Source of the DNA: Flaviflexus salsibiostraticola
Lineage (GTDB): Bacteria; Actinomycetota; Actinomycetes; Actinomycetales; Actinomycetaceae
Assembly: GCF_003952265.1 (NCBI RefSeq)
Contig: NZ_CP034438.1
Span: forward strand, 1,488,001-1,552,000
Length of the DNA stretch: 64,000 nucleotides
Reading direction: 5' to 3'
Numbering within the stretch: position 1 is the stretch's first letter; each line of letters starts with the position of its first letter. This document shows, one piece after another, positions 17,904 through 24,879 of this stretch. The notes below the pieces were generated by a model. It was not told where the DNA came from and did no database searches. It saw nothing but the letters and a program-made list of their open reading frames with translations. The position numbers were made by a program, and so were the translations under genes.

Positions 17904-18476
17904 TCAGACTTCGGCGCTCAACTGCCGTGGGGATCGAACTGCGGAGTGCAGCAGCATATCGACCCGCCGTCCCCCAATCACCTGATGCTGTTTCACCAGT
18001 CCTTCAGGCTCATATCCTGCAGTCTCCGCCGTGCGTCGCGACGCGATGTTCCACGGCTCAATGTAAAGCTCGATGCGCTGCAGCTCCAGCAGCGTCCACG
18101 CGAAGTCGGTGAGCGCGGTCAGGGCCTGTGCGGCGACGCCACTCCCCCTGAACTGGGGCGCGACCGCATACCCGGCGGACGCTCGGCCCGCCTCAATCGC
18201 CGTGAGCGACAGACCGGCCTGGCCCACCCCCTCATCCGAATCGCGAAGCGCCACGCAGAAGGAGTAGCCCGCACCGGTCGCGAGGCGTTCGTGCTGCCTG
18301 TCGATGTAGGCGAGTGCCTGAGCGCGGTCCGCGCGCGCCGGCAGCGTGCCGGTCATCGGCACGTAAGGATCGGTCGCCAGGTCCTGCAGCATGGGGACGT
18401 CATCGGCCCTGAAGGCTCTCAGATGAACGGCGCCATGCGCGGGTGGCGACGAGGGCATGACCAACGGGAGCCTCAC
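17904..18476 (-). CDS. RimJ-like GNAT acetyltransferase
   Basis: About 190 residues of a GNAT fold close to the RimJ/RimL group, which acetylate N-termini or small amines. Visible are HLRAFRADDVPML at the start, the acetyl-CoA loop AVAPQFRGSGVAAQALTALT and the late ELYIEPWNIASRRTAETAGYE segment with the conserved Asn. The frame extends to 18620, but that part would overlap the divergent gene at 18583, so a GTG at 18474-18476 is preferred; an ATG at 18456-18458 is also possible. The substrate cannot be told from sequence. Confidence 0.8.
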   Translation of the reverse strand: MRLPLVMPSSPPAHGAVHLRAFRADDVPMLQDLATDPYVPMTGTLPARADRAQALAYIDRQHERLATGAGYSFCVALRDSDEGVGQAGLSLTAIEAGRASAGYAVAPQFRGSGVAAQALTALTDFAWTLLELQRIELYIEPWNIASRRTAETAGYEPEGLVKQHQVIGGRRVDMLLHSAVRSPRQLSAEV

Positions 18477-18582
18477 GTCATTTACAGCCTTTCTGAAGTC
18501 GACGATCGTTTCTCCGGAACTGAGCCTCACGAGAATCTGGTCACGGCCCGTATTGCGGGGCATCCTGCGGCAGGATGATCTC

Positions 18583-18759
18583 ATGGACGATTCAGAGAAG
18601 AACGCCAAACTGACTCGCACGATTCGAGTTCTCTATGGCACCGACCCAGTCGAGGCCCAGCGGCAGCTCGACTGGTGCAACGACAACCTCGACTCCGATG
18701 ATGACATTCCCGTCATCGCGCAGACCCTGCGGGAGATCATCGGCGAACAGAGCGCCTGA
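18583..18759 (+). CDS. Small acidic hypothetical protein (58 aa)
   Basis: A 58-residue protein starting MDDSEKNAKLTRTIRVLYG and ending EIIGEQSA. It is acidic, helical and has no membrane segment. AGGA lies eight bases before the ATG. It is divergent from the GNAT gene, with about 105 bases between starts, and a good terminator follows at 18858. The family is unknown to me; the natural protein-like composition and the surrounding signals support a real gene. Confidence 0.55.
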   Translation: MDDSEKNAKLTRTIRVLYGTDPVEAQRQLDWCNDNLDSDDDIPVIAQTLREIIGEQSA

Positions 18760-18857
18760 CTTTGGGGGTGCCGATGCCCCATCTGAGGCGTTGTCGGATT
18801 CGCTTTCTGTGCGGCTGAGCGCCCGGCGCCGGCGAGCAGACCCCACTCTTATGCGAA

Positions 18858-18883
18858 AGGTGGGCCGGTTGCCCGGCCCACCT
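18858..18883. terminator. Terminator between the 58-aa gene and the GlsB-like gene
   Basis: An 11-bp perfect stem AGGTGGGCCGG/CCGGCCCACCT with a 4-base loop lies between two convergent genes and can act for both. Confidence 0.65.
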
Positions 18884-18902
18884 CTGCTGTCATTGAGGAG
18901 CT

Positions 18903-19172
18903 CTACATTCGCGTGCGGCGGCTGCTGCTTCCGCGGTTGGTGATACCGATGTAGAGAGAGATGAGAACAATGGCGAGGACGATCGACACGACCCACTTGA
19001 GGATCGTGGAGTCGGAGCCCATCGGGCCTTCGACGAGCCACCAGCCGAGGGCAGTGCCGCCGGCGCCGAGGATGATCGTCCAGATCATTCCGATGTTCTG
19101 ATCGCCCTTCATGAACAGACGGGCGAGGGCGCCGATGATGGCGCCGACAATGATTGTCGCAATGATACCCAT
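18903..19172 (-). CDS. GlsB/YeaQ/YmgE family membrane protein
   Basis: An 89-residue protein with three membrane segments: GIIATIIVGAIIGALARLF, a middle helix containing IILGAGGTALGWWL and a C-terminal helix, ending in a basic tail (GSSSRRTRM). The first helix and following GD-rich turn (KGDQNIGMI) are typical of the transglycosylase-associated (GlsB) family, often induced by general stress; the molecular role is unknown. A very strong Shine-Dalgarno, AGGAGGTAA, precedes the ATG. It is monocistronic. Confidence 0.85.
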   Translation of the reverse strand: MGIIATIIVGAIIGALARLFMKGDQNIGMIWTIILGAGGTALGWWLVEGPMGSDSTILKWVVSIVLAIVLISLYIGITNRGSSSRRTRM

Positions 19173-19300
19173 CGTGGTTACCTCCTGTTGCGGGAGCCGT
19201 TTGTCGACTCCGTTCGTGCCTACAGTAGATGTGAACTCGCTGATCCGCGCGTTATAAGCGAATTGTTCCCCTGAATTTCACCATCCCCGTAAACAGGTGG

Positions 19301-20146
19301 TTATTTATCAGCCTGCCGTGAAATGTTGCGGACTGCCGGTCGATAGCTTGATACGAACACCGCGATCGAGATGAGAAGCAGGCCGAGGAGCTCGCCGACC
19401 GTCGGCAGCTGGCGCAGCATGGCGAAGGCGACGACAGTGCTCATGGCCGGCAGGATCGAGTTGAGGATCGCGAATGTCGTGGCGGGTACGTTTCGCAGGA
19501 CGAGCTGGTCGATGACATAGGGAACGGCGGACGAGAGCACGGCGACGAACACGAGGGTGAGCCAGAATGCCGCGTCGGGACGGAGACTGATCAGCTCCGG
19601 CACCGCGAGCGGGCTGTAGACGATTGCGGCTCCCGCCATCGCCACCGCGAGGCCATCAATGCCCCTGTCGAATCCCGCGACACTCTTGCCGAGCAGCATG
19701 TAGGCGATCCAGCAGAGCCCAGCCGCGAGTGCGAAGAAGAATCCGAGCGCCACGTCGGGGTCGGTGAGGTCGAGCCCCATCCACGAGATGAGGAAGACAC
19801 CGACCGCGACGAGGATGACGGATATCGTCGATCGCTTCGTCCGCGCCGTACTCGCAAGGAGAACGGGTCCGAGGAACTCGAGGGCAACGGCCGTTCCGAT
19901 CGGGATCCGAGCGATCGCCAGGTAGAACAGAATATTCATCGCCCCGAGCGCCAGCCCGAAGGCGAGCGCCCTGCGCTTGTGCGGGTAACGCCACGGCCTG
20001 CGCCAGGCGAGGAGGAAGAGGGCGGCGAAGAAGATCCGCCCCCAGCCAACGGCGGTGCCCGACGCGAGCACGAAGAGTCCCACAGCGATCGAGGCGCCGA
20101 CGTATTGGGAGAGCCCCGACAGGAGCATGGCAGACACGTTCTTCAC
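19301..20146 (-). CDS. EamA/RhtA-type drug/metabolite transporter
   Basis: A 281-residue membrane protein with ten predicted helices in two five-helix EamA repeats (second repeat from about residue 150). RhtA-type members export amino acids and related metabolites. The first repeat ends in the typical PIGTAVALEFLGPVLLA segment and the second contains SSAVPYVIDQLVLRNVPA, close to RhtA/YdcZ-like exporters. Start is a GTG after CTGGCTGG; an ATG six codons on is an alternative. The substrate is unknown. It follows the EEP gene on the same strand after 101 bases. Confidence 0.85.
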   Translation of the reverse strand: MKNVSAMLLSGLSQYVGASIAVGLFVLASGTAVGWGRIFFAALFLLAWRRPWRYPHKRRALAFGLALGAMNILFYLAIARIPIGTAVALEFLGPVLLASTARTKRSTISVILVAVGVFLISWMGLDLTDPDVALGFFFALAAGLCWIAYMLLGKSVAGFDRGIDGLAVAMAGAAIVYSPLAVPELISLRPDAAFWLTLVFVAVLSSAVPYVIDQLVLRNVPATTFAILNSILPAMSTVVAFAMLRQLPTVGELLGLLLISIAVFVSSYRPAVRNISRQADK

Positions 20147-20247
20147 CCAGCCAGTATGGCCGGGGTGCGACGATCAAAGCCAAAGCAGACCACGTGGCGG
20201 CGCACGCCCGCCGGAGCCGAACCGTCGGCCAGCTGTGGTGGATGCGC

Positions 20248-20994
20248 TCAGGCGGGGAGGGCGATGGCGGCGAAGACACCGCGATGGTCGGAGAAGGCGA
20301 ACCGCTCGATGGAGGCCTCTTCTGCCTCGAGGCTGGCAACGATGTAGTCGAGCTGGAAGCGGGGCCTATCGGCGGGGTAGGTCTTCCCATTCACGAGGCT
20401 CGGCCAGATCGATCTGTTCTCGCGCTGGTTGAAGTCGCCTCCCAGCACCCACGGTCCGGGCAGTGTGTGAAGGAAGGCCTCCGCCTGGCGGAGCTGATCC
20501 TCCCCCACTCCCTCATGCCACGACAGGTGGGTTGAGGCGACCGTCACCCGCTGCCCTCCGACGTCGAGCGTGCCCGCGAGGACCTGCCTCGGCTGATCCA
20601 TGTCGACATGCATGTTCCTCATGCGGGGCAGGGGCCTCGACGTTGTCAGGTGGTGATGGTGCCACGTGGCGGGGTAGCGGGAGGCGATGCCGACGCCGGT
20701 TCCCCGCTCCCCTGGTCGGGTCGGCCTCGGCCGGACGAGCGGCAGAACCGTGGCCCACGTGCTGCGGCCGGGAAGGAACTGCGAGTACTCGAGCCCGCAC
20801 GCCCGGGCGACCTGCGTTGTGTGATCGACACAGCGGGACGTGAGGACGCCTCGATCCGCCTCCTGGAGGAGGACGACATCGGGCCGCAGCGCCGCAATCT
20901 GGGACAGGCCCCGGGCGAAATGGTCCCGGGGCCTGCCCTGCTGCAGATTGAGTGAGAGAACCCGCAGGCTACCCCTCGACTGCATCTCCACCAT
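20248..20994 (-). CDS. Endonuclease/exonuclease/phosphatase family hydrolase (cytoplasmic)
   Basis: A 248-residue EEP-fold enzyme, metal dependent and acting on phosphodiester or phosphomonoester bonds. Catalytic motifs are in order: SLNLQQG near the start, VVLLQEAD (metal-binding Glu), STHLSWH, GGDFNQREN (catalytic Asp/Asn) and SDHRGVF (catalytic His) near the end. No signal peptide or membrane segment is seen. The substrate could be nucleic acid, inositol phosphate or a lipid head group. It overlaps msrB by 26 bases and so is probably translated from the same message. Confidence 0.85.
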   Translation of the reverse strand: MVEMQSRGSLRVLSLNLQQGRPRDHFARGLSQIAALRPDVVLLQEADRGVLTSRCVDHTTQVARACGLEYSQFLPGRSTWATVLPLVRPRPTRPGERGTGVGIASRYPATWHHHHLTTSRPLPRMRNMHVDMDQPRQVLAGTLDVGGQRVTVASTHLSWHEGVGEDQLRQAEAFLHTLPGPWVLGGDFNQRENRSIWPSLVNGKTYPADRPRFQLDYIVASLEAEEASIERFAFSDHRGVFAAIALPA

Positions 20995-21394
20995 CGGCAG
21001 GGATGAAGGTGAGGGAGACGGAGTTCATGCAGTAGCGGTTGCCCGTCGGGGTCTGCGGAGCATCGGGGAAGATGTGGCCAAGGTGCGAATCGCACGCCGC
21101 ACAGCGGACCTCCGTGCGGACCATGCCATGGGTGCGGTCCTCAATGAAGGTGACGGCGTCGTCCTTCGCCTCGTAGAAGCTCGGCCAGCCGCAGTGTGCA
21201 TCGAACTTCGTACCGGCCTCGAAGAGCTCGGTGCCGCACGCCTTGCAGGCGTAGGTGCCCTCGCGCCCCTCGTCGAGCAGTCGGCCCGTGCCCGGACGTT
21301 CCGTCCCGGCCTGACGGAGAACCTGGTAGGAGATCGGGTCGAGCCGCTCACGCCATTCGTTATCGGACAGTGTCAGGAAGTTGGTGTCGCTCAT
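20969..21394 (-). CDS. msrB: Peptide-methionine (R)-S-oxide reductase
   Basis: The 141-residue MsrB repairs R-methionine sulfoxide in proteins. Zinc ligands C50/C53 and C98/C101 are present, the catalytic Cys is C122 in NRYCMN, and C68 (AHCGWPSF) is available for recycling. HLGHIFPDAPQTPTGNRYC is the classical block. The gene is coupled to mscS upstream (ATGA overlap) and overlaps the EEP gene downstream. No msrA is adjacent. Confidence 0.97.
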   Translation of the reverse strand: MSDTNFLTLSDNEWRERLDPISYQVLRQAGTERPGTGRLLDEGREGTYACKACGTELFEAGTKFDAHCGWPSFYEAKDDAVTFIEDRTHGMVRTEVRCAACDSHLGHIFPDAPQTPTGNRYCMNSVSLTFIPADGGDAVEG

Positions 21395-22932
21395 CTCGTC
21401 TCCTCAGAGTCATTGTCTGTTGCCCCATCATCGTCCACTGCGTTCCTCTGCGCAGCCCTGCGTTCGCGTTCGGCGATCGCCTCCTCGCCGGGCCCGGAGA
21501 ACCCCTTCTTCCGCTCCTCTGCCTGGGCCGATCCCGTGAAGAGGGATGCCTCGTGGCCGGGCTTGACGTCCGTCGCCGTGTGCGGGGTCGAGGACAGCTC
21601 GTCCTCGGAGCGCTCCACGGGGCTGCGGGCCGCAAGAGATCGGCGGTGCGGCAGGTAATCGGTGGGGAGGACGACGGTCTCCTCGAGGTCGACGTCCTTC
21701 TGCGGGGTGCGCGGCTTCTCGACGGGGGGCTCCTCATCGATGAGCTCCTTCGGATCCGGGTACTCGGCCACGGCCGCCTCGAGATCCTCGATCGACGCGT
21801 ACAGGCTGCGGGTATACGGCAGAGCCCTCGGCACCTTCTCCTGGATCCATTTGACCATGTGCTCGCGCGTGTAGTTGCGCAGGTCGGTCAGCGTCGCCGA
21901 GTCGGCGGCCGAGACGAGGATGGCGATGCGGACGCGCCCATTCTCCGCGGAGTCGACCTGGAGGACGGCAGTCCTGCCATCCCATAGGTCGGTCTCGTTC
22001 AGGCACCTGTGCATCTCCGACCTCATCGCATCGACCGGGACCTGCCAGTCGAGATCGAAGTAGACCTTGCCCAACATGTCGGTGTCGCGTCTCGTCCAGT
22101 TCTCGAACGTCTCTGTCGTCAATTTGGAGGAGGGGACGATGAGGCGCCGACCATCCCACACCCGAACCACAACATAGGTGAGGGTGATCTCCTCAACGAC
22201 GCAATACTCGCCGTTGATGATGACGACATCATCGACACGGAGGGAATCGGAGAAGGCGACCTGGAGGCCCGCGAACACATTGCCCAGCGTCGACTGGGCG
22301 GCGAGGCCGGCGATGACGGAGATGAGGCCGGCCGACGCGAAGAGGGATGTCCCCGCGGCCCTTGCCGACGGGAAGGTGATGAGGACTCCGCCGATGCCGA
22401 ACGTCCACACGAGCGCCACGAGGACGCGTCGCACGATCTGGAACTGGGTCTGGATCCGCTTCGCCCTCTTCGTCGCCGTCCGTTCGACGTGGCGAAGGAC
22501 CGCCGCCTCAAAGCCGACGACGAGGCTGGCGACGAACCACGTGCCCGCGATGATGATGAGGATGAGGCCGATATGGAAGATCGGGTGGCGCCAGCCCGGT
22601 TCCACCTCCCCGGCCGCGGGCTCGCTGCTGAGCGAGAATCCGATCCAGGCACCGGCGAGCATGAGGGTCAGCTGCAGCGGACGCTTCGGCGGCCCAGGGG
22701 CGGGCTCCAGGATCGGGTGCCGGCGGCCCGCCACCTGTGCGATGACGATGAGGAGGATGGCGGTCAGGAGGCCGATCGCGGCACCGATGAGCGCTGAGCC
22801 GATGATGCTGACGATGTCGACCGTCACGGTCACAGCCTGCTCGACACCCTGCTCAAGCGTCATCTCCCCCGACGGATCCTCGGTGGGGTCGACCGTGGAC
22901 GCAAGGTGCAGTAAAGCCTTCATAGATTCCAC
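21391..22932 (-). CDS. MscS-type mechanosensitive channel with long C-terminal tail
   Basis: A 513-residue channel protein. Four membrane helices cover about residues 35-210; the pore helix and beta domain follow as GLAAQSTLGNVFAGLQVAFS and RVDDVVIINGEYCVVEEITL, the normal MscS signature. A cytoplasmic domain runs to about 370, and an acidic, charged tail of some 140 residues, probably disordered, follows. Such channels release solutes on osmotic downshock. The ATG start is divergent from vsr, with only 69 bases between the two starts. Its stop overlaps the msrB start. Confidence 0.9.
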   Translation of the reverse strand: MESMKALLHLASTVDPTEDPSGEMTLEQGVEQAVTVTVDIVSIIGSALIGAAIGLLTAILLIVIAQVAGRRHPILEPAPGPPKRPLQLTLMLAGAWIGFSLSSEPAAGEVEPGWRHPIFHIGLILIIIAGTWFVASLVVGFEAAVLRHVERTATKRAKRIQTQFQIVRRVLVALVWTFGIGGVLITFPSARAAGTSLFASAGLISVIAGLAAQSTLGNVFAGLQVAFSDSLRVDDVVIINGEYCVVEEITLTYVVVRVWDGRRLIVPSSKLTTETFENWTRRDTDMLGKVYFDLDWQVPVDAMRSEMHRCLNETDLWDGRTAVLQVDSAENGRVRIAILVSAADSATLTDLRNYTREHMVKWIQEKVPRALPYTRSLYASIEDLEAAVAEYPDPKELIDEEPPVEKPRTPQKDVDLEETVVLPTDYLPHRRSLAARSPVERSEDELSSTPHTATDVKPGHEASLFTGSAQAEERKKGFSGPGEEAIAERERRAAQRNAVDDDGATDNDSEETR

Positions 22933-23001
22933 ACTATTCCACCGATTGCACTCACTTCGAGAGGTTCACTCAGGCGACCGGCCCGGACTATCGTGCGGGG
23001 T

Positions 23002-23481
23002 ATGGACAGGCCGAAGCCGTCGTCGTACACCGCCCAGCAGACGATGAAGGCGAATAGGCGCCGGGATACGAGGGCAGAGCTCGCCGTCAGGCGCCTCCTT
23101 CATCGCGCCGGCGCTCGGTACCGCGTCGATTACGCTCCTGATCCTGCCGACCGTAGGCAGAAGGCCGACATCGTCTTCACTCGGGCACGGATCGCGGTCT
23201 TCATCGACGGATGCTTCTGGCATGGCTGCCCGCAGCACTACATCCCACCGAGGTCGAACGCCGACTACTGGCTTTCGAAGATTGAGGGCAATAGGAAGAG
23301 GGACGCAGACACCTCCGCACACCTGAAGGCCGTGGGGTGGCGGGTCCTGCGGTTCTGGGAGCACGAAGACCCCGCCGCCATCGTCGAGCAGATCCTGCAG
23401 GAGCTGATCACCGCCCGAGCAGGCCGCTCCGCTGCGGTGCTCAAAGCGGAGGAGACTGGGCAGGAGGGGGTCGACCGCTGA
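23002..23481 (+). CDS. vsr: Very short patch repair endonuclease Vsr (orphan)
   Basis: A 159-residue Vsr nuclease, which nicks T:G mismatches arising from deamination of 5-methylcytosine. Visible: the N-terminal MKANRRRDTRAELAVRRLLH block, catalytic Asp in KADIVF (D56), the metal/zinc segment FIDGCFWHGCPQH (C71, H74, C76, H79) and ADYWLSKIEGNRKRD. A GTG nine bases upstream is an alternative start; neither has a good Shine-Dalgarno. Vsr genes normally sit beside a cytosine methyltransferase gene, but none is in this window. Confidence 0.93.
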   Translation: MDRPKPSSYTAQQTMKANRRRDTRAELAVRRLLHRAGARYRVDYAPDPADRRQKADIVFTRARIAVFIDGCFWHGCPQHYIPPRSNADYWLSKIEGNRKRDADTSAHLKAVGWRVLRFWEHEDPAAIVEQILQELITARAGRSAAVLKAEETGQEGVDR

Positions 23482-23594
23482 CGGCCCGCCGTCTGCCATG
23501 AAGACGCGCCTCCACGAGGCGCTGACCCGAAGCAGAGCAGGGCTCAGACTTCCGCCGAAACCCCTCCACAGTGGGTCCGGCAGGGGCGTCGGAA

Positions 23595-23603
23595 CCCCCC
23601 CCC
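23595..23603. repeat. Nine-base C tract
   Basis: A run of nine C lies in the 238-base gap between vsr and the tRNA cluster. It is not in a gene, so phase variation of a protein is not expected. Confidence 0.5.
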
Positions 23604-23636
23604 GAAAAGCCGGTGAGTAAGGACACAGGCTCCGCT

Positions 23637-23666
23637 TTGCATTGCAGGCAGATTTCTAGTTATGCT
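23637..23666 (+). promoter_or_regulatory. Promoter of the tRNA-Glu/Asp cluster
   Basis: TTGCAT (23637-23642), an 18-base spacer and TATGCT (23661-23666) give a sigma-70-type promoter about 50 bases before mature tRNA-Glu. Confidence 0.5.
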
Positions 23667-23719
23667 GGTCTAGCTTCGAGCGGGACGGAAACGGCACGAG
23701 CGAGGCAACCAGGATACTG

Positions 23720-23792
23720 GCCCCGATCGTCTAGCGGCCCAGGACCCCGCCCTTTCACGGCGGTAACACGGGTTCGAATCCCGTTCGGGGTA
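23720..23792 (+). tRNA. tRNA-Glu (anticodon TTC)
   Basis: Acceptor GCCCCGA pairs with TCGGGGT (one G-U), anticodon stem CCGCC/GGCGG encloses CTTTCAC with TTC at 23754-23756, and the T-arm is ACGGG-TTCGAAT-CCCGT. First gene of a Glu-Asp-Phe cluster. CCA is not encoded. Confidence 0.96.
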
Positions 23793-23817
23793 CGGCGAAG
23801 GTCGAACAGTATATCCA

Positions 23818-23891
23818 GGCCCTGTAGCGCAGTTGGTTAGCGCGCCGCCCTGTCACGGCGGAGGTCGCGGGTTCAAGTCCCGTCAGGGTCG
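23818..23891 (+). tRNA. tRNA-Asp (anticodon GTC)
   Basis: Acceptor GGCCCTG pairs with CAGGGTC (one G-U), anticodon loop CTGTCAC has GTC at 23852-23854, and the T-arm loop is TTCAAGT. It follows tRNA-Glu after 25 bases. Confidence 0.96.
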
Positions 23892-23892
23892 C

Positions 23893-23919
23893 AGATTGCC
23901 CGGCTATGCCGGGCAATCT
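23893..23919 (+). terminator. Hairpin between tRNA-Asp and tRNA-Phe
   Basis: A perfect 12-bp stem AGATTGCCCGGC/GCCGGGCAATCT with loop TAT lies directly after tRNA-Asp. It is either a terminator for the first two tRNAs or a processing signal, since tRNA-Phe starts seven bases later. Confidence 0.55.
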
Positions 23920-23926
23920 TACATAA

Positions 23927-23999
23927 GCCTCTGTAGCTCAGTTGGTAGAGCGTTCGACTGAAAATCGAAAGGTCATCGGATCGACGCCGATCGGAGGCA
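23927..23999 (+). tRNA. tRNA-Phe (anticodon GAA)
   Basis: Acceptor GCCTCTG pairs with CGGAGGC, D-arm GCTC...GAGC, anticodon loop CTGAAAA with GAA at 23960-23962. The T-loop reads ATCGACG instead of the usual TTCRANN, so position 54 is A, which is uncommon but compatible with the cloverleaf. Confidence 0.93.
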
Positions 24000-24001
24000 C
24001 A

Positions 24002-24035
24002 GAAATCCCCGGGTCTCCGGGGATTTCCTGTTTCT
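24002..24035 (+). terminator. Terminator after tRNA-Phe
   Basis: An 11-bp perfect stem GAAATCCCCGG/CCGGGGATTTC with loop GTCT is followed by CTGTTTCT. It ends the tRNA cluster. Confidence 0.75.
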
Positions 24036-24066
24036 ACCACAATGTGACAGCCCGTAGGCTTTCTCC

Positions 24067-24807
24067 ATGTCGATCACACTTGAGGTGCCGGATCCCGCTG
24101 AGGTGGCCTTCGTGCACTCACTCACGCGCAGCCGCGTTGCGGGCAGCTTCCAGGGCACGCGACTCATCATCAAAGTTGACGGCGCCGCCGCCGGCGTCGG
24201 CCTCATCTCCTCACATGACGCGAACGCGAATCTGCTCGTCGTACGGGCGGACGCCAGTCATGACCTCGAGGAAACCGGGCTGGCGCTTCTCGCGGAGCGA
24301 GCCCTGTCGCGATCGAAGACCTCGACGGTTACCCTCCACCACACACCAGTACGACCGGATGACACCGACAGCGCCGCCCACCCGCTCGATCAGCGGGAGT
24401 GGGCCCTCACCCAGTCACTGATTGTTGAGGACTTCGGCAATGCAGACTCCCCCGGCATCGCAGCCCTCTGCCGCGCCGAGGGCTGGCGGACATACGCCGA
24501 TCCGGACGTCGCGGCACAGGGTTGCGCAGCTCCCGGGGTGACGACACTCGTCGTGCGCAACACCCTGACCGGCACCGTCGCGGGCTTCGCGCAGGTGCTG
24601 TCGGATGGGATCGCCCAGGGCTACCTCGCCCAGCTCATCGTCCACGCCGCCTACCGTCGAATCGGCCTGGCCCGAACGCTCGTCGAAAAGGTCTACGCCA
24701 GGAGCGGCGCGAAGCGTCTCGACCTGCTGACGGACGACGCGCAGGCCTTCTATGACTCCTTCACGGGCGAGGCGAAGCCCGGTTACCGGATCTATCCGGG
24801 TTCCTGA
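24067..24807 (+). CDS. GNAT family acetyltransferase
   Basis: A 246-residue protein. The C-terminal half (from about residue 118) is a GNAT domain, with the central strand LAQLIVHAAYRRIGLARTLVEKVY carrying the acetyl-CoA loop RRIGLA and the late DDAQAFYDSFTG segment. The N-terminal half looks like a degenerate second GNAT-like lobe (VDGAAAGVGLISS). It is alone between the tRNA-Phe terminator and its own terminator at 24821. The substrate is unknown. The Shine-Dalgarno is weak (TAGG about ten bases upstream). Confidence 0.78.
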   Translation: MSITLEVPDPAEVAFVHSLTRSRVAGSFQGTRLIIKVDGAAAGVGLISSHDANANLLVVRADASHDLEETGLALLAERALSRSKTSTVTLHHTPVRPDDTDSAAHPLDQREWALTQSLIVEDFGNADSPGIAALCRAEGWRTYADPDVAAQGCAAPGVTTLVVRNTLTGTVAGFAQVLSDGIAQGYLAQLIVHAAYRRIGLARTLVEKVYARSGAKRLDLLTDDAQAFYDSFTGEAKPGYRIYPGS

Positions 24808-24820
24808 CTGATGACAAGAG

Positions 24821-24848
24821 GCTCCCCCGGGGTTATCCCCGGGGGAGC
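24821..24848. terminator. Bidirectional terminator between the GNAT gene and the nuclease gene
   Basis: A perfect 12-bp stem (24821-24832 with 24837-24848) with loop TTAT lies 13 bases past one stop and 31 bases past the convergent one. Confidence 0.75.
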
Positions 24849-24879
24849 TCCTTACTGGACTAAGCCCGAAACGTCAGTC

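Noticed and set aside
23441..23626. 61-codon frame on the - strand across the C tract
   Set aside because: No start signal, low-complexity composition, and it overlaps the end of vsr.
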